From contig NC_087074.1 of the NCBI RefSeq assembly GCF_026151205.1, positions 682,001-746,000 of the forward strand: 64,000 nucleotides of DNA. The letters are read 5' to 3'. The DNA comes from Bolinopsis microptera (taxonomy: Eukaryota > Ctenophora > Tentaculata > Lobata > Bolinopsidae). Of this stretch, positions 54,601 to 64,000 are shown one piece after another (the stretch's first letter is position 1; each line of letters starts with the position of its first letter). A program made the position numbers and the translations under genes. The notes under the pieces were generated by a model. That model saw only the letters and a list, made by a program, of their open reading frames with translations, did no database searches and was not told the origin of the DNA.

Positions 54601-57600
54601 CAAAGTTCATGGTTTGTTTAACCGGGTGGTCTTAGTGCTAGTAGTTTAAACATTTTATCTTAAAAGCGGTGTTATTAAATTTCAATTTGTTATTATTATT
54701 TATTAGAATTTAACAAATTGTAATATCTATCGTAATATCTTCTTGTTTGATGTTTAACGCTAGATTCCCCTGACTGGTCTGACTGACTTGATTTGAATTT
54801 TTTAAACATTATAATTCTACGGGCAGTTTTATTTTTAACTGTAAAAATAATTCGATAACTTATAACTTACCGATACATCAAAAAGACCAAATGTAGACCA
54901 CATGATACTTGTGACAGTGGCAAGGAAACTTTGAAATGATGGCGGGGGCTTAATATCTTTTACATTTTCACAAAATATAGAATTATCATTTAATTCTGTT
55001 TCTTTGTCTATCATATCACCAAAAAATTTCAAGAATAATTCATTTGTCCACAAGAAGGTAGCCTGTTGATCTTTCAACGTACGACATAGATCATTTACGT
55101 TTCCGATCAATTTTTCCAATGTAACACTCATGGAGTGAATCGTTATGGATGCTCCAAAGATAGTCGTGAAAAGTAGGACCGAGAACTTCAAAACATCAAG
55201 CAGCAGGTATTTCAGAGCGATCATCATTGGGCCCATTGATCTGGTGACTTCTAGAAGAGTGAGCAGTCTGAGGAAAAGAATGAATTCTGCCACTGCGTAC
55301 ATGTAGCTTATGTTCAGAAAATGTTGGTAGCGAATAACCATCACCGTAAATTCCTTAACATAACCGGGTAAATCAACTGTGAAGAAACAATTTGTGACTC
55401 GTTGAAACTAACGGAAGTGAAGTTAGTGAAGAGTAGCTCTAGCTCCGAATGCTCATAGCCATCCTTATAATCATAGTAATGATAATATGTTTTAATCATA
55501 TATCCTTTATAGAGAGCTGAGATTACTACGAGCAACAATATTAGACAGTCCGCCTGGTTCCACACATTTGCAAAGTACCTTCTCCATCCTTGCTGAACAG
55601 CGACATCGAGTTCAATGAAGATTCGGGATAGAACACAGACATATAATGCTTTCTCCAATGGGTTGATTTCGTCAATTGATTGTTCTATGAGACAAACACA
55701 AATTAAGATAAAAAGAAATGCAATGTAGTTCAATGTATCTGTGATGAAGCATAGAAAAGGCGTGAATTTCAACCTGAGCAGAGATACGAAACTGGAATCC
55801 ATGACTGGGACTCCCCTCCAGACATCGAAAAAGAGGAACTTAAGCAATAATGGCAAAAACAAAAAGGGGCTAAAAAAGTATTCTATTGCTATAACAGCTT
55901 TTCCGTGGAACATCTTGTTGGCAAGTTTTCCATACCAACGCCCATTAATGATCTGCTGACAAAACGGGTGGGACACAAACTTCTTTTTCTTGAGATCTAT
56001 TGCCATTGTAATCAGATCAACTGGGGATGTGAGGATTTCCCTAGCTTCCCACATCCTGTCAATATTGTTCAAAAATCTGCAGGCAAAATCATTGGCATCC
56101 TCAATCAGTAGCTCGAACTCAATTTTAAATTCATCCCTCACATTTTGAATGTTAGCAATATCTTTGCCAACATCAAATGCGGATTTTATCGGACACCTGC
56201 ACATCAAGTACACGTCATCGGACAAGAGAAAGGTGAGAGGTTTGACACTGTACGCCATATCTCCGTAGCCCTGTAACTGGTCCTCTGAAGTGATGTATTT
56301 CAGCAGTGACGTCATCTTCACAACCGCCGCTCTCAAGTTAGCGCCTGCAAGCAAAAGTGCATTAATGGCCTCTCTATCGCTCCTGCTAGCGGCCACACTT
56401 AGTGGAGTATCCCTGTCTTTGTTAGCATGGTTCGGGTTACCTCCGTAATTCAATACTATTTTCACCATCTTACTGTCAACTCGGGCTGCCATTATGAGAG
56501 GGGTATCTCCGTTATTTGCTTCACGGTTAGCTAGATTGAATTTGGAGTAGTGCAATGGAGAGCACCCTATTCTGAGAACTATATCCACAACATGGCCTCT
56601 ATCTGCCAGTGTACTCCCCACTCCCGCATGCTCACCAGACCGTATGCTCATGAAGAGCATATCTGAGTCGTCGTGAAGATAATTGTCCATGCTAGAAACC
56701 CCGCCAAAGTTACTTGGAAGTCCCAGATCAGCTGTGCTGGAGTATGTCATGTCTGGCGGGTCTGCTACAGTGGGGTATACACTTGGAAAGGGGTTACCGT
56801 TTTCTCCCATCTTCTTTCACCTGTTCAGCTGATGAACATGAAGTAACCACTGTAAATTAGCAACCGAAAAAATTTCAAACGGTAACCAAATTATTGTTCG
56901 AGAAACAAAAAGCGTAGTAACTAACCCAACTAAATAGTGTAGTGAACGAAAATGTGTCTTTTAACTGTAGTCAGTGCAGTACGAGCAGTTGAATGATTCA
57001 TGCTTATTTTGTTGCAAGCAATGCTTGCCGAGCGTCATTGTTAACTCGTCGCTTTGGTCTCTTTTCGATCCAAAACAGATTTCCGAACATTATTTGATGT
57101 TCCCCTCCTGCCTGTTTTCAAACCAATTGCCTTAAAGTTATAGACAGGGATCGTTCTCATATTGCGTAAATTGGGGGGCGGGGGGGGGGGGGGGGAATTT
57201 CTCAGATTCAAAAATAATTTTTGAGACATTTTTGAGTATTCCTGGTGAAAATGGTCAAATTCTCAGATTCAGAAATTCTAAAAAATACTCATGATTCCCC
57301 CCCCCCCCCCCCCCCCCCTAAATTGGACCGAAAATTATAATATTTAAAATATATACTATTTTCAGGAGGAGCACTTGGCTATATAATCGGTGGAGGAATA
57401 TCGGACAGATATGGATGGAGATGGGCTTTCAGGGTAACTTTTAATCTCTACATTAGTTGTAGCGCACTTAGTGTTCTCTACATTCCTCAAATTTAATAGT
57501 TTCGTTGTGATTTTAAAAATAGATATCTAGATCAATAATACTTGAGCCGAATATTCTACCTAACGTTCTACCAGGTGTCTCCCCCTGTTGTTGTCCTGCT

Positions 57601-60600
57601 AGCAATTGCCACGCTGTTTCTAGTGCCCAACCCTGAGCGAGGAGGTGCAGATAACGCTAACAACTCCGTCCAGCTGACACATTCCCAGGAGATCAGGGCC
57701 GGTCAGAACCCTTTCGTTCAGCTTGCTGTTGAGAGCTGGACTCTTCTCAAAACGTGTGTTAACGTGTGGTAACGTTATTAAGGGGGCCGGGGGGGGGGGG
57801 GGTTGAGAGCTGGACTCTTCTCAAAACGTGTGTACTAATATTTTGAATTATTAATGTTTTGCTGATTTTTACTTTCCCTTTTGATATTCATCTGAATGTG
57901 CCTATGTTAAAAATTGGTAAACACTAAAAAACACGCGACAATATCCCACAACTTTCCGATCCGACTACTCAATCGTTAAACCTAACATCAATTTCTGTCA
58001 TTAGAATTAACGATATTTTTCAAGCATTCGTTTCCAGTCCTTATCTTATTCAAGATGATTATATTCAAGAACACAATATAAGTTTTATCTTAAAAGTGGT
58101 GTTATTGAACTTCTATTTATTATTGTTATCTCAGGAAATCGTACTTGTTCACGACTTTAGGCTTCTCCTGCCTCGCCTTTACTGTGGGTTCCCTGACTCA
58201 GTGGATACCTGTGTATGTGGTACACGCTTCCGAGATGGCTGGTACTCCTTACTCCAATTCAGAGTGAGTTTTACTCAAATTCAGAGTGAGTTTTACTCCA
58301 ATTCAGAGTGAGTTTTACTCCAATTCAGAGTGAGTTTTACTCCAATTCAGAGTGAGTTTTACTCCAATTCAGAGTGAGTTTTACTCCAATTCAGAGTGAG
58401 TTTTACTCCAATTCAGAGTGAGTTTTACTCCAATTCAGAGTGAGTTTGATGTAAGTTAAAAGAGTTTCACAAAATCAATAGATATAATACTTAACTTATA
58501 TTATATCTACTAACATCATCCCTAGCTGAAGACGATTTACATATGTATTTTGAAAGCTCCTGCTAAAACAAACTTTTCGTATCTCTTATGTTTTAAAACA
58601 AATGCCCCTCCAGGATTACAGTGCTTACTTTATCTTAGTTAACTACTGAGATCATTGGTTTTGCACAGTTTTCATAACCTGATGACAATTTGACATGCAT
58701 AATAGTGTCACGTAATAATAGTGATAATTGTTTCATGTTAACATTGTAATAGAATTGTTAAGCTCCACTACGTCCACTATCTTCCCCTCAAATCTCACTA
58801 CAGGGTTAAGGAGCCTATGCCTTAGTTTAAGTTTCAAAAAATGTTGTTCACAGATTATCAACATCTTCATTTCCAGGGCGAACTATATATTTGGAATCCT
58901 GACCTGTGTGGCGGGATTTATCGCGATTCCACTTGGTTCGGTGGTTAGCAAGTTCCTGGAACGGTACACAATGAAGGCAGACCCTCTCATTAACGCGGTG
59001 GGGATGCTGGTAACATCTGTTACTCTTTATATTGCTATAGCAATGGCCCCCTACAATATTGCTACGTTTTGGGTGTTTGCTATGATAACTCAGATCGCTG
59101 CGTTTATTGGATGGGCTCCCAATACCGCTATTATTTTGGTTAGTTTACTTAAAACGTAATCTGTAAATTTACTACATATACTATACAGGGTGTACCGTAT
59201 AAAGTGTGACTTTTTTCCACTTTAATCTGTAGATTTACTACGTATATATTAACTTATTATAAGTAGTATAAGTAATGTTAACTTATTTAAATATCAATTT
59301 TACAAGAAGTAAGCAATGATCCTGCTTTAAACTCTGTGCTTTTCGTAGCGATATTGAACACCCACCAACTTCGAAATCTTTTAACCGATTTAACCACTTT
59401 CAGTACACGACCCCAGCTCTGATGAGATCCCTTGCTCAAGCAGTTAATATTCTCTTCTCTCATCTCCTGGGGGATGCTATAAGTCCAACTATACAGGGAG
59501 AAGTAAGTACCTGCGGTCAGGGAGAGTGACCAACATGTCCCTCTTTCTGGGGATGCCCCTCCATGTCCCTCTTTCGAGGGGTGCCCCTCCATGTTCCTCT
59601 TACGAGGGGTGCCCCTCCATACCCTCTTTCAAGGAGTGCCCCTCCATGCCCCTCTTTCGAGGGATGCCCCTCCATGTCCCTCTTTCGAGGGGTGCCCCTC
59701 CATGTTCCTCTTACGAGGGGTGCCCCTCCATACCCTCTTTCGAGGGGTGCCCCTCCATGTTCCTCTTACGAGGGGTGCCCCTCCATACCCTCTTTCAAGG
59801 AGTGCCCCTCCATGCCCCTCTTTCGAGGGGTGCCCCTCCCTGCCCCTCTTTCTGGGGGTGCCCCTCCATGCTCCTCTTTCGAGGGGTGCCCCTCCATACC
59901 CTCTTTCAAGGAGTGCCCCTCCATGCCCCTCTTTCGAGGGGTGCCCCTCCCTGCCCCTCTTTCTGGGGGTGCCCCTCCATGCTCCTCTTTCGAGGGGTGC
60001 CCCTCCATGTCCCTCTTTCGAGGGGTGCCCCTCCATGTTCCTCTTACGAGGGGTGCCCCTCCATACCCTCTTTCAAGGAGTGCCCCTCCATGCCCCTCTT
60101 TCGAGGGGTGCCCCTCCCTGCCCCTCTTTCTGGGGGTGCCCCTCCATGCTCCTCTTTCGAGGGGTGCCCCTCCATACCCTCTTTCAAGGAGTGCCCCTCC
60201 ATGCCCCTCTTTCGAGGGGTGCCCCTCCATGCCGTTGGGCCTCGTGCCCTCTTTTGGAGGGGCATCAGTATTTATCCCTCTGAAGCAAGTAAAACTGTTC
60301 AAATCAGCTAATTTCCCCAAAAATATTTCGCCGGTAGCACTGGGATTACTTTAAAATTCAACCGTTGGTACTAATATTTGAGTTTTCTAATTGCGATTGA
60401 GTTATTATAAGTTACCTCACTTTTAAAAATTTAATAAATATCTAGCTCTTCTTATCTAGTTCCTGTTACCTCACTACATAATGGGTAGGTTTTCGAAAAT
60501 TGGGAAGAAAAAAAAAATTCTCGGGACATGGTTGCCTCTACTTTAAAAGGGACATATCATAATTTGTGATAATTACAATAAATGGTGCCAGCTGGCTGTA

Positions 60601-63600
60601 TTTTACTTGTGGGTTGTCGGAGAAAGCCACTTTGAATTATTAATTTCTCAAATTTTCTAACACTCTATTTTGAAGGGCTTCAGATATTTTGTTATTGTAG
60701 ATTTTAATGTGGCCAAGCAAAAACGCAAAAATTTTTCCGGAGCCCAGCCCCAAATGCCCAAGAACTAGAACTGACTATGTGCTTGCTTCTTTCGCCGTGC
60801 TAGCCCTGGGAAGCCGACATTGCGAGCGAAGCAAGCGGGCCACCCCTCCATCCATTACAAGCTCACCCCCTCCATAACAAGCTCACCAACCCCGCCGGGG
60901 GGGGGGGGGGGGCAATGGCATAAATGGAGAAAATGGAGAATTACTCATAGGTTTTTCCATTTTCTCCATAGAAATAGTCTCCATTTTATGCCATTGAAAA
61001 CCTGAAAAATTTAGAATTTCGAGAAAAATTATTTAAAAAAAAGATATTTTCGGCCAATAATGAACAGAGTATCATGAAACATGGAGAAAAGTGGTTTTCA
61101 GAAAAACTTTGAAAAATGTTGACTTAGAAAATGTTCGGTCCGATTCATTTACGATACGTACCTCCCGTATCGAGAGCTCCCGATTCCGAGCTCGTGTTGC
61201 AAAGGGGAGGCCTGCCTTCCGAGATCGCATTACCTCGAGTCCAAAATTGTGTATCGAGGGGAAGGTGTGGACTTCGAAAAACCGAAAAACTATTTTCGGC
61301 AAATAATGAACAGGGTAGCATGAAACGTGGAGAAAAGCGGTTTTCAGAAAAAATTTGAAAAATGCTGACTTAGAAAATGTTCGGTCCGAGTCATTTTCGA
61401 TACGTACCTCCCGTATCGAGAGCTCCCGATTCCGAGCTCGTGTTGCAAAGGGGAGGCCTGCCTTCCGAGATCGCATTACCTCGAGTCCAAAATTGTGTAT
61501 CGAGGGGAAGGTGTGGACTTCGAAAAACCGAAAAAATATTTTCGGCAAATAATGAACAGAGTAGCATGAAACGTGGAGAAAAGCGGTTTTCAGAAAAAAT
61601 TTGAAAAATGTTGACTTAGAAAATTACCCCTCGGTAGTCGGTACACAATTTTGGACTCGAGGCTTCCCCCTGGTAATGCGATCTCGGAAGGCAGGCCTCC
61701 CCTTTGCAACGCGAGCTCGGAATCGGGAGCTCTCCCGGGCCGAAAATTTTTTAAGTCTAAATTTTTCAAAGTTTTTCTAAAAACCACTTTTCTCCACGTT
61801 TCATGCTACCCTCTTCATTATTAGCCGAAAATATTTTTTTGATTTTTCGGTTTATCGAAGTCTGCACCTACCCCTCGATACACAAATTTGGACTCGAGGC
61901 TTCCCCCTGGTAATGCGATCTTGGAAGACAGGCCTCCCCTTTGCAGTGCGAGCTTGTTTCGACTGTCGAGGATGTAGGTCTCACTTCTCAGTGCCTATTA
62001 CTCTCCCCTATTACTCACTCCTGCTGTAGCCTGTAGAAATAACTTTACACTAGGCTTGAGTAATTATGAGTTTGCCTGAAGTGTGCCTCTACTAACCTAG
62101 TATAAGCATCTAGTAGCCTATTATGAGCTTTCATAAGCTTGTTACGCCCCTAGTAAGCGTAAATAAACATGTTAGGATGTCCAATTTAGGTGTTAAATGG
62201 TGTTAAAGATGAAATTTCGAAGACAAAATTCATGGCATAAAATGGAGAAAATGGAGAATTACTCATGGGTTTTTCCATTTTCTCCATAGAAAAAGTCTCC
62301 ATTTTATGCCATTTTATGCCATTTTATGCCATTGGCCCCCCCCCCACCGCCACCCCGCCCCTTCCATTAAAGCTCACCCCCCTCTATTACAAGCTCACCC
62401 CCTCTATCACAAGCTCACCCCCCTCTATTACAAGCTCACCCCCTCTATCACAAGCTCACCCCCCTCTATTACAAGCTCACCCCCTCTATTACAAGCTCAC
62501 CCCCCTCTATTACAAGCTCACCCCCTCTATTACAAGCTCACCCCCTCTATTACAAGCTCACCCCCTCTTACAAGCTCACCCCCTCTATTACAAGCTCACC
62601 CCCTCTATTACAAGCTCACCCCCTCTATCACAAGCTCACCCCCCTCTATTACAAGCTCACCCCCTCTATCACAAGCTCACCCCCCTCTATTACAAGCTCA
62701 CCCCCTCTATTACAAGCTCACCCCCCTCTATTACAAGCTCACCCCCTCTATTACAAGCTCACCCCCTCTATTACAAGCTCACCCCCTCTATTACAAGCTC
62801 ACCCCCTCTATTACAAGCTCACCCCCTCTATTACAAGCTCACCTCCTCCATCCATTACAAGCTCACCCCCTCTATCACAAGCTCACCCCCCCTCTATTAC
62901 AAGCTCACCCCCTCTATTACAAGCTCACCCCCTCTATTACAAGCTCACCCCCTCTATTACAAGCTCACCCCCTCTATTACAAGCTCACCCCCTCTATCAC
63001 AAGCTCACCCCCCTCTATTACAAGCTCACCCCCTCTATCACAAGCTCACCCCCCTCTATTACAAGCTCACCCCCTCTATTACAAGCTCACCCCCCTCTAT
63101 TACAAGCTCACCCCCTCTATTACAAGCTCACCCCCTCTATTACAAGCTCACCCCCTCTATTACAAGCTCACCCCCTCTATTACAAGCTCACCCCCCTCTA
63201 TTACAAGCTCACCCCCCTCTATTACAAGCTCACCCCCTCTATTACAAGCTCACCCCCTCTATTACAAGCTCACCCCCTCCATAACAAGCTCACCCCCTCT
63301 ATTACAAGCTCACCCCCTCTATTACAAGCTCACCTCCTCCATCCATTACAAGCTCACGCCTGATTCTGCCTAATTCTATATAATTTCAGTTATCAGATAA
63401 AATAAAGGAAGCGTTTAAAGATTTCGACATGTCCATCTCTACAGCCGTCGCCCTGGAATACTCCTTCTTCTTTTCCTGTTTCGTGTGTGTTCTGGGTAGT
63501 GTTTTCTACTTTATTGCCGCAGAGTTTGTTATTGAGGACAGGGCTAAGGCTGCAGATACGGTGAGTTGATCTTTGCAAAAGGAATAATAACTGTAATAAT

Positions 63601-63909
63601 AAAACTATCAAAGCCTTTCTTTGGTGAATAGCATTTTAAAGTTGGGTACACAACAAAATGTGCAGATGGTACCTTAACGGTAAAATTACCAATCCAGTCA
63701 TTGTTATAGCAGTCACACTGTCCTAGCTTTTAACTTAATCAGAATCTTTCCCCCAGGTTGTAACCCGTCGTCCAACTGTTGTATCCAGTAGAACCCGAGA
63801 GAACTCCGCACTGAACGCTAGTGGGTTCCTACGTGACGAGTACGGTAGGGATCAGGATGTCACCAGGCCCCTTATAGAGGCCCAGGAACCCGGAATACAG
63901 TCAATGTGA
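50445..63909 (+). CDS. Spinster-family MFS transporter (SPNS1-like)
   Basis: Eleven coding exons, all GT-AG and in phase: 50445-50574, 50759-50872, 51148-51233, 51483-51627, 57366-57433, 57575-57753, 58135-58263, 58877-59138, 59404-59502, 63390-63560, 63757-63909 (511 codons; human SPNS1 528). The family is a 12-helix major facilitator superfamily group that exports lysophospholipids or sphingosine-1-phosphate; SPNS1 is lysosomal. Landmarks in order: INLFNYIDRYIVSG (helix 1), GGLLTTAFIVSYMFLSPVFG, the loop motif GDRYNRPR, RGIVGIGEASYAALAPPIIA, DIIPAAQRTFYLSFFFIGTP, GALGYIIGGGIS, WRWAFRVSPP, NYIFGILTCVAGFIAIPLGS, NTAIILYTTPALMRSLAQAV and HLLGDAISPTI. The cytosolic tail is short. The assigned paralogue (SPNS1 rather than 2 or 3) is tentative. 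Intron 4 contains a complete antisense TRPC-like gene; intron 9 is mostly minisatellite and transposon. Confidence 0.93.
51634..52535 (+). repeat. TACACACTACAC(G)n array in Spinster intron 4
   Basis: About 38 runs of 8-30 G separated by TACACACTACAC or TACACACTACACACTACAC begin five bases after the exon 4 donor (GTAAGT). With G-runs this dense, the transcript strand could form many G-quadruplexes. Frames through it are artefacts. Confidence 0.95.
52780..53110. repeat. AT-rich microsatellites in Spinster intron 4
   Basis: TATACTGTATAGTGTATAG-type repeats at about 52795-52855 and TATAATATATTATATA at about 53048-53098. No gene. Confidence 0.75.
53560..53745 (-). repeat. Tandem copies of the TRPC-like gene's stop-codon region
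   Basis: The 42-bp unit (plus strand ACTTTTTGAACTGCTGCAGC then ACGGATTGCTGTCTTCATCATT) occurs four times, two of them as part of a roughly 80-bp unit with a TCTACTGTTCTGGATTCACA spacer. The copy farthest upstream in the minus direction encodes the last residues QQSVLQQFKK and the stop of the TRPC-like protein; the others lie in its presumed 3' UTR. Confidence 0.82.
53708..56810 (-). CDS. TRPC-like cation channel, nested in Spinster intron 4
   Basis: Minus-strand exons 56810 to about 55400 and on to 54871, 54570-54388 and 54040-53708. The N-terminus has ankyrin-type repeats (NREANNGDTPLIMAARVDSK; NKDRDTPLSVAASRSDREA) and a linker, then hydrophobic helices. A long extracellular segment with NFT and NES glycosylation sequons precedes a helix pair (FLNISYMYAVAEFILFLRLL; LLLDVLKFSVLLFTTIFGAS). 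The pore region is SIMWSTFGLFDVS, the last helix LYILLSCVLLLNMLIGILSS, and the hallmark after it is DVEWKYARSELL, matching the EWKFAR motif of TRPC channels; a basic tail follows. The last two junctions are phase 0 with GT-AG. Near 55380-55430 the frame changes: the upstream frame ends shortly after while the downstream frame reads NCFFTVDLPGYVKEFTVM. A small intron is possible (CTAAC-TTCACTTCCGTTAG acceptor) but would delete a helix, so a frameshift in the gene or the assembly is not excluded. Confidence 0.8.
57175..57318. mobile_element. 144-bp G/C-tract-ended MITE, 8-bp TSD
   Basis: A G run of about 20 at the left and a C run of about 22 at the right enclose about 100 bp of AT-rich DNA with a repeated AAATTTCTCAGATTC / AAATTCTCAGATTC segment. 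Perfect TAAATTGG direct repeats flank it at 57167-57174 and 57319-57326. Beyond the homopolymers the ends show little inverted similarity. Confidence 0.72.
57728..57833 (+). repeat. Duplicated exon 6 end and donor of the Spinster gene
   Basis: GTTGAGAGCTGGACTCTTCT through AAAACGTGTGT occurs at 57728-57759 (end of exon 6 plus donor) and again at 57802-57833, with a G-tract between. The second copy carries the same GTGTGT donor sequence. Confidence 0.8.
58246..58446 (+). repeat. 22-bp minisatellite spanning the Spinster exon 7 donor
   Basis: About nine copies of ACTCCAATTCAGAGTGAGTTTT. The first lies across the exon 7/intron 7 junction (CAATTCAGA|GTGAGT), so each further copy repeats both the exon end and the donor, together with a CAATTCAG that resembles an acceptor. 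Confidence 0.92.
59545..60235 (+). repeat. ~27-bp minisatellite in Spinster intron 9
   Basis: About 25 copies of CCTCTTTCGAGGGGTGCCCC then TCCATGC, with variants (TTACGAGG, TTCAAGGA, TTCTGGGG) in a higher-order order that recurs about every 108-135 bp. Open frames on both strands are repeat artefacts. Confidence 0.94.
60838..60896 (+). repeat. Left remnant of the 20-bp CTCACC minisatellite
   Basis: Two to three units (CCATTACAAGCTCACCCCCT; CCATAACAAGCTCACC) match the large array that resumes at 62368. They were separated from it by the element at 60897-62351. Confidence 0.8.
60897..62351. mobile_element. 1.45-kb G/C-tract-ended element, 8-bp TSD
   Basis: Left end: G run then CAATGGCATAAATGGAGAAA; right end: TTTTATGCCATTGG then a C run. 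Each end is followed inward by the same palindromic block (ATGGAGAAAATGGAGAATTA...TTTTTCCATTTTCTCCATAG). Perfect ACCCCGCC direct repeats flank it at 60889-60896 and 62352-62359. The centre (about 61040-61980) holds two 246-bp direct repeats (61045-61540), then partial and inverted copies with TCCGAGATCGCATTACCTCG. Frames in the repeats (65-158 codons) are not protein-like. Confidence 0.85.
62368..63358 (+). repeat. 20-bp CTCACC minisatellite in Spinster intron 9
   Basis: About 48 copies of CCCCCTCTATTACAAGCTCA end about 30 bp before the exon 10 acceptor. Higher-order duplication of roughly 480 bp is visible: the variant CCTCCTCCATCCATTACAAG recurs at about 62845 and 63335. Confidence 0.95.
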
Positions 63910-64000
63910 TATTTTGGGGACTAGCTTTTAGGAATTACAGGAAACTCAAAATGGATATTGGATTATGACGAAAATTGTTGATATACTTCTGTAGTCTGTA
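63910..64000 (+). other. Start of the Spinster 3' UTR
   Basis: Follows the TGA at 63907-63909. No polyadenylation signal within the window. Confidence 0.5.

Noticed and set aside
59526-60354. Several frames of 130-263 codons, Pro/Cys-rich
   Set aside because: 27-bp minisatellite in Spinster intron 9; open on both strands.
61072-61604. Similar 65-158 codon frames in both directions
   Set aside because: They follow two 246-bp direct repeats in a transposon; codon content is not protein-like and the frames lie on both strands.
62265-63373. Frames of 339 and 355 codons (Pro/Ser/Tyr-rich)
   Set aside because: 20-bp minisatellite; the frame does not join any neighbouring exon in phase.

Overview
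This is animal nuclear DNA: multi-exon genes with GT-AG introns, genes nested on opposite strands, and a heavy load of tandem repeats and transposon remnants. The gene set (SUMO E1 subunit UBA2, a REPS-type EH-domain protein, the Pol I/III subunit POLR1C, nucleoporin NUP54, a Spinster transporter, a TRPC channel, a PIM-type kinase, an inactive myotubularin) is metazoan. I cannot name the species. An AT-rich aquatic invertebrate genome is an inference only.

Layout. 1-4.6 kb: repeats and decayed retroelement fragments, no host gene. 4.7-7.1 kb (+): single-exon MTMR10/12-like pseudophosphatase. 8.3-11.6 kb (+): UBA2, 4 exons. 12.2-25.0 kb (+): REPS-like gene, 14 exons, with a nested minus-strand single-exon gene at 18.8-19.5 kb and, in its last intron, a G-tract transposon plus the 3' part of an R2-type LINE flanked by about 157-bp direct repeats. 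25-31 kb: no host gene; an inverted-repeat element, then a hAT element carrying a 57-bp minisatellite, itself nested in another transposon. 32-34.4 kb: terminal exons of an unidentified plus-strand gene whose intron holds a minus-strand gene for a secreted, probably GPI-anchored protein. 35.1-35.9 kb (-): intronless PIM-like kinase. 38.1-39.5 kb (+): POLR1C, 3 exons. 40.6-49.3 kb (+): NUP54, 11 exons; one intron holds a satellite, a G-tract element, a 1.27-kb foldback element and a further small TIR element. 50.4-63.9 kb (+): Spinster-like transporter, 11 exons, with a TRPC-like gene on the minus strand inside intron 4.

Two features stand out. First, a set of non-autonomous DNA elements: five end in long G/C homopolymers (21978-22658, 28483-30946, 42342-42736, 57175-57318, 60897-62351) and each is bounded by a perfect 8-bp target-site duplication, as hAT-type elements are; two more with conventional hAT-like TIRs (16088-16301, 28547-30458) also have perfect 8-bp duplications. 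Second, many elements contain or seem to have given rise to tandem arrays: the 24-bp minisatellite at 39.75-40.45 kb is built from the same sequence as the TIR of the hAT element at 16.1-16.3 kb. Minisatellites also sit directly on splice sites (NUP54 last 3' splice site; Spinster exon 7 donor).

Exon boundaries were inferred by reading frame, splice phase and remembered family similarity; no alignment program was run.
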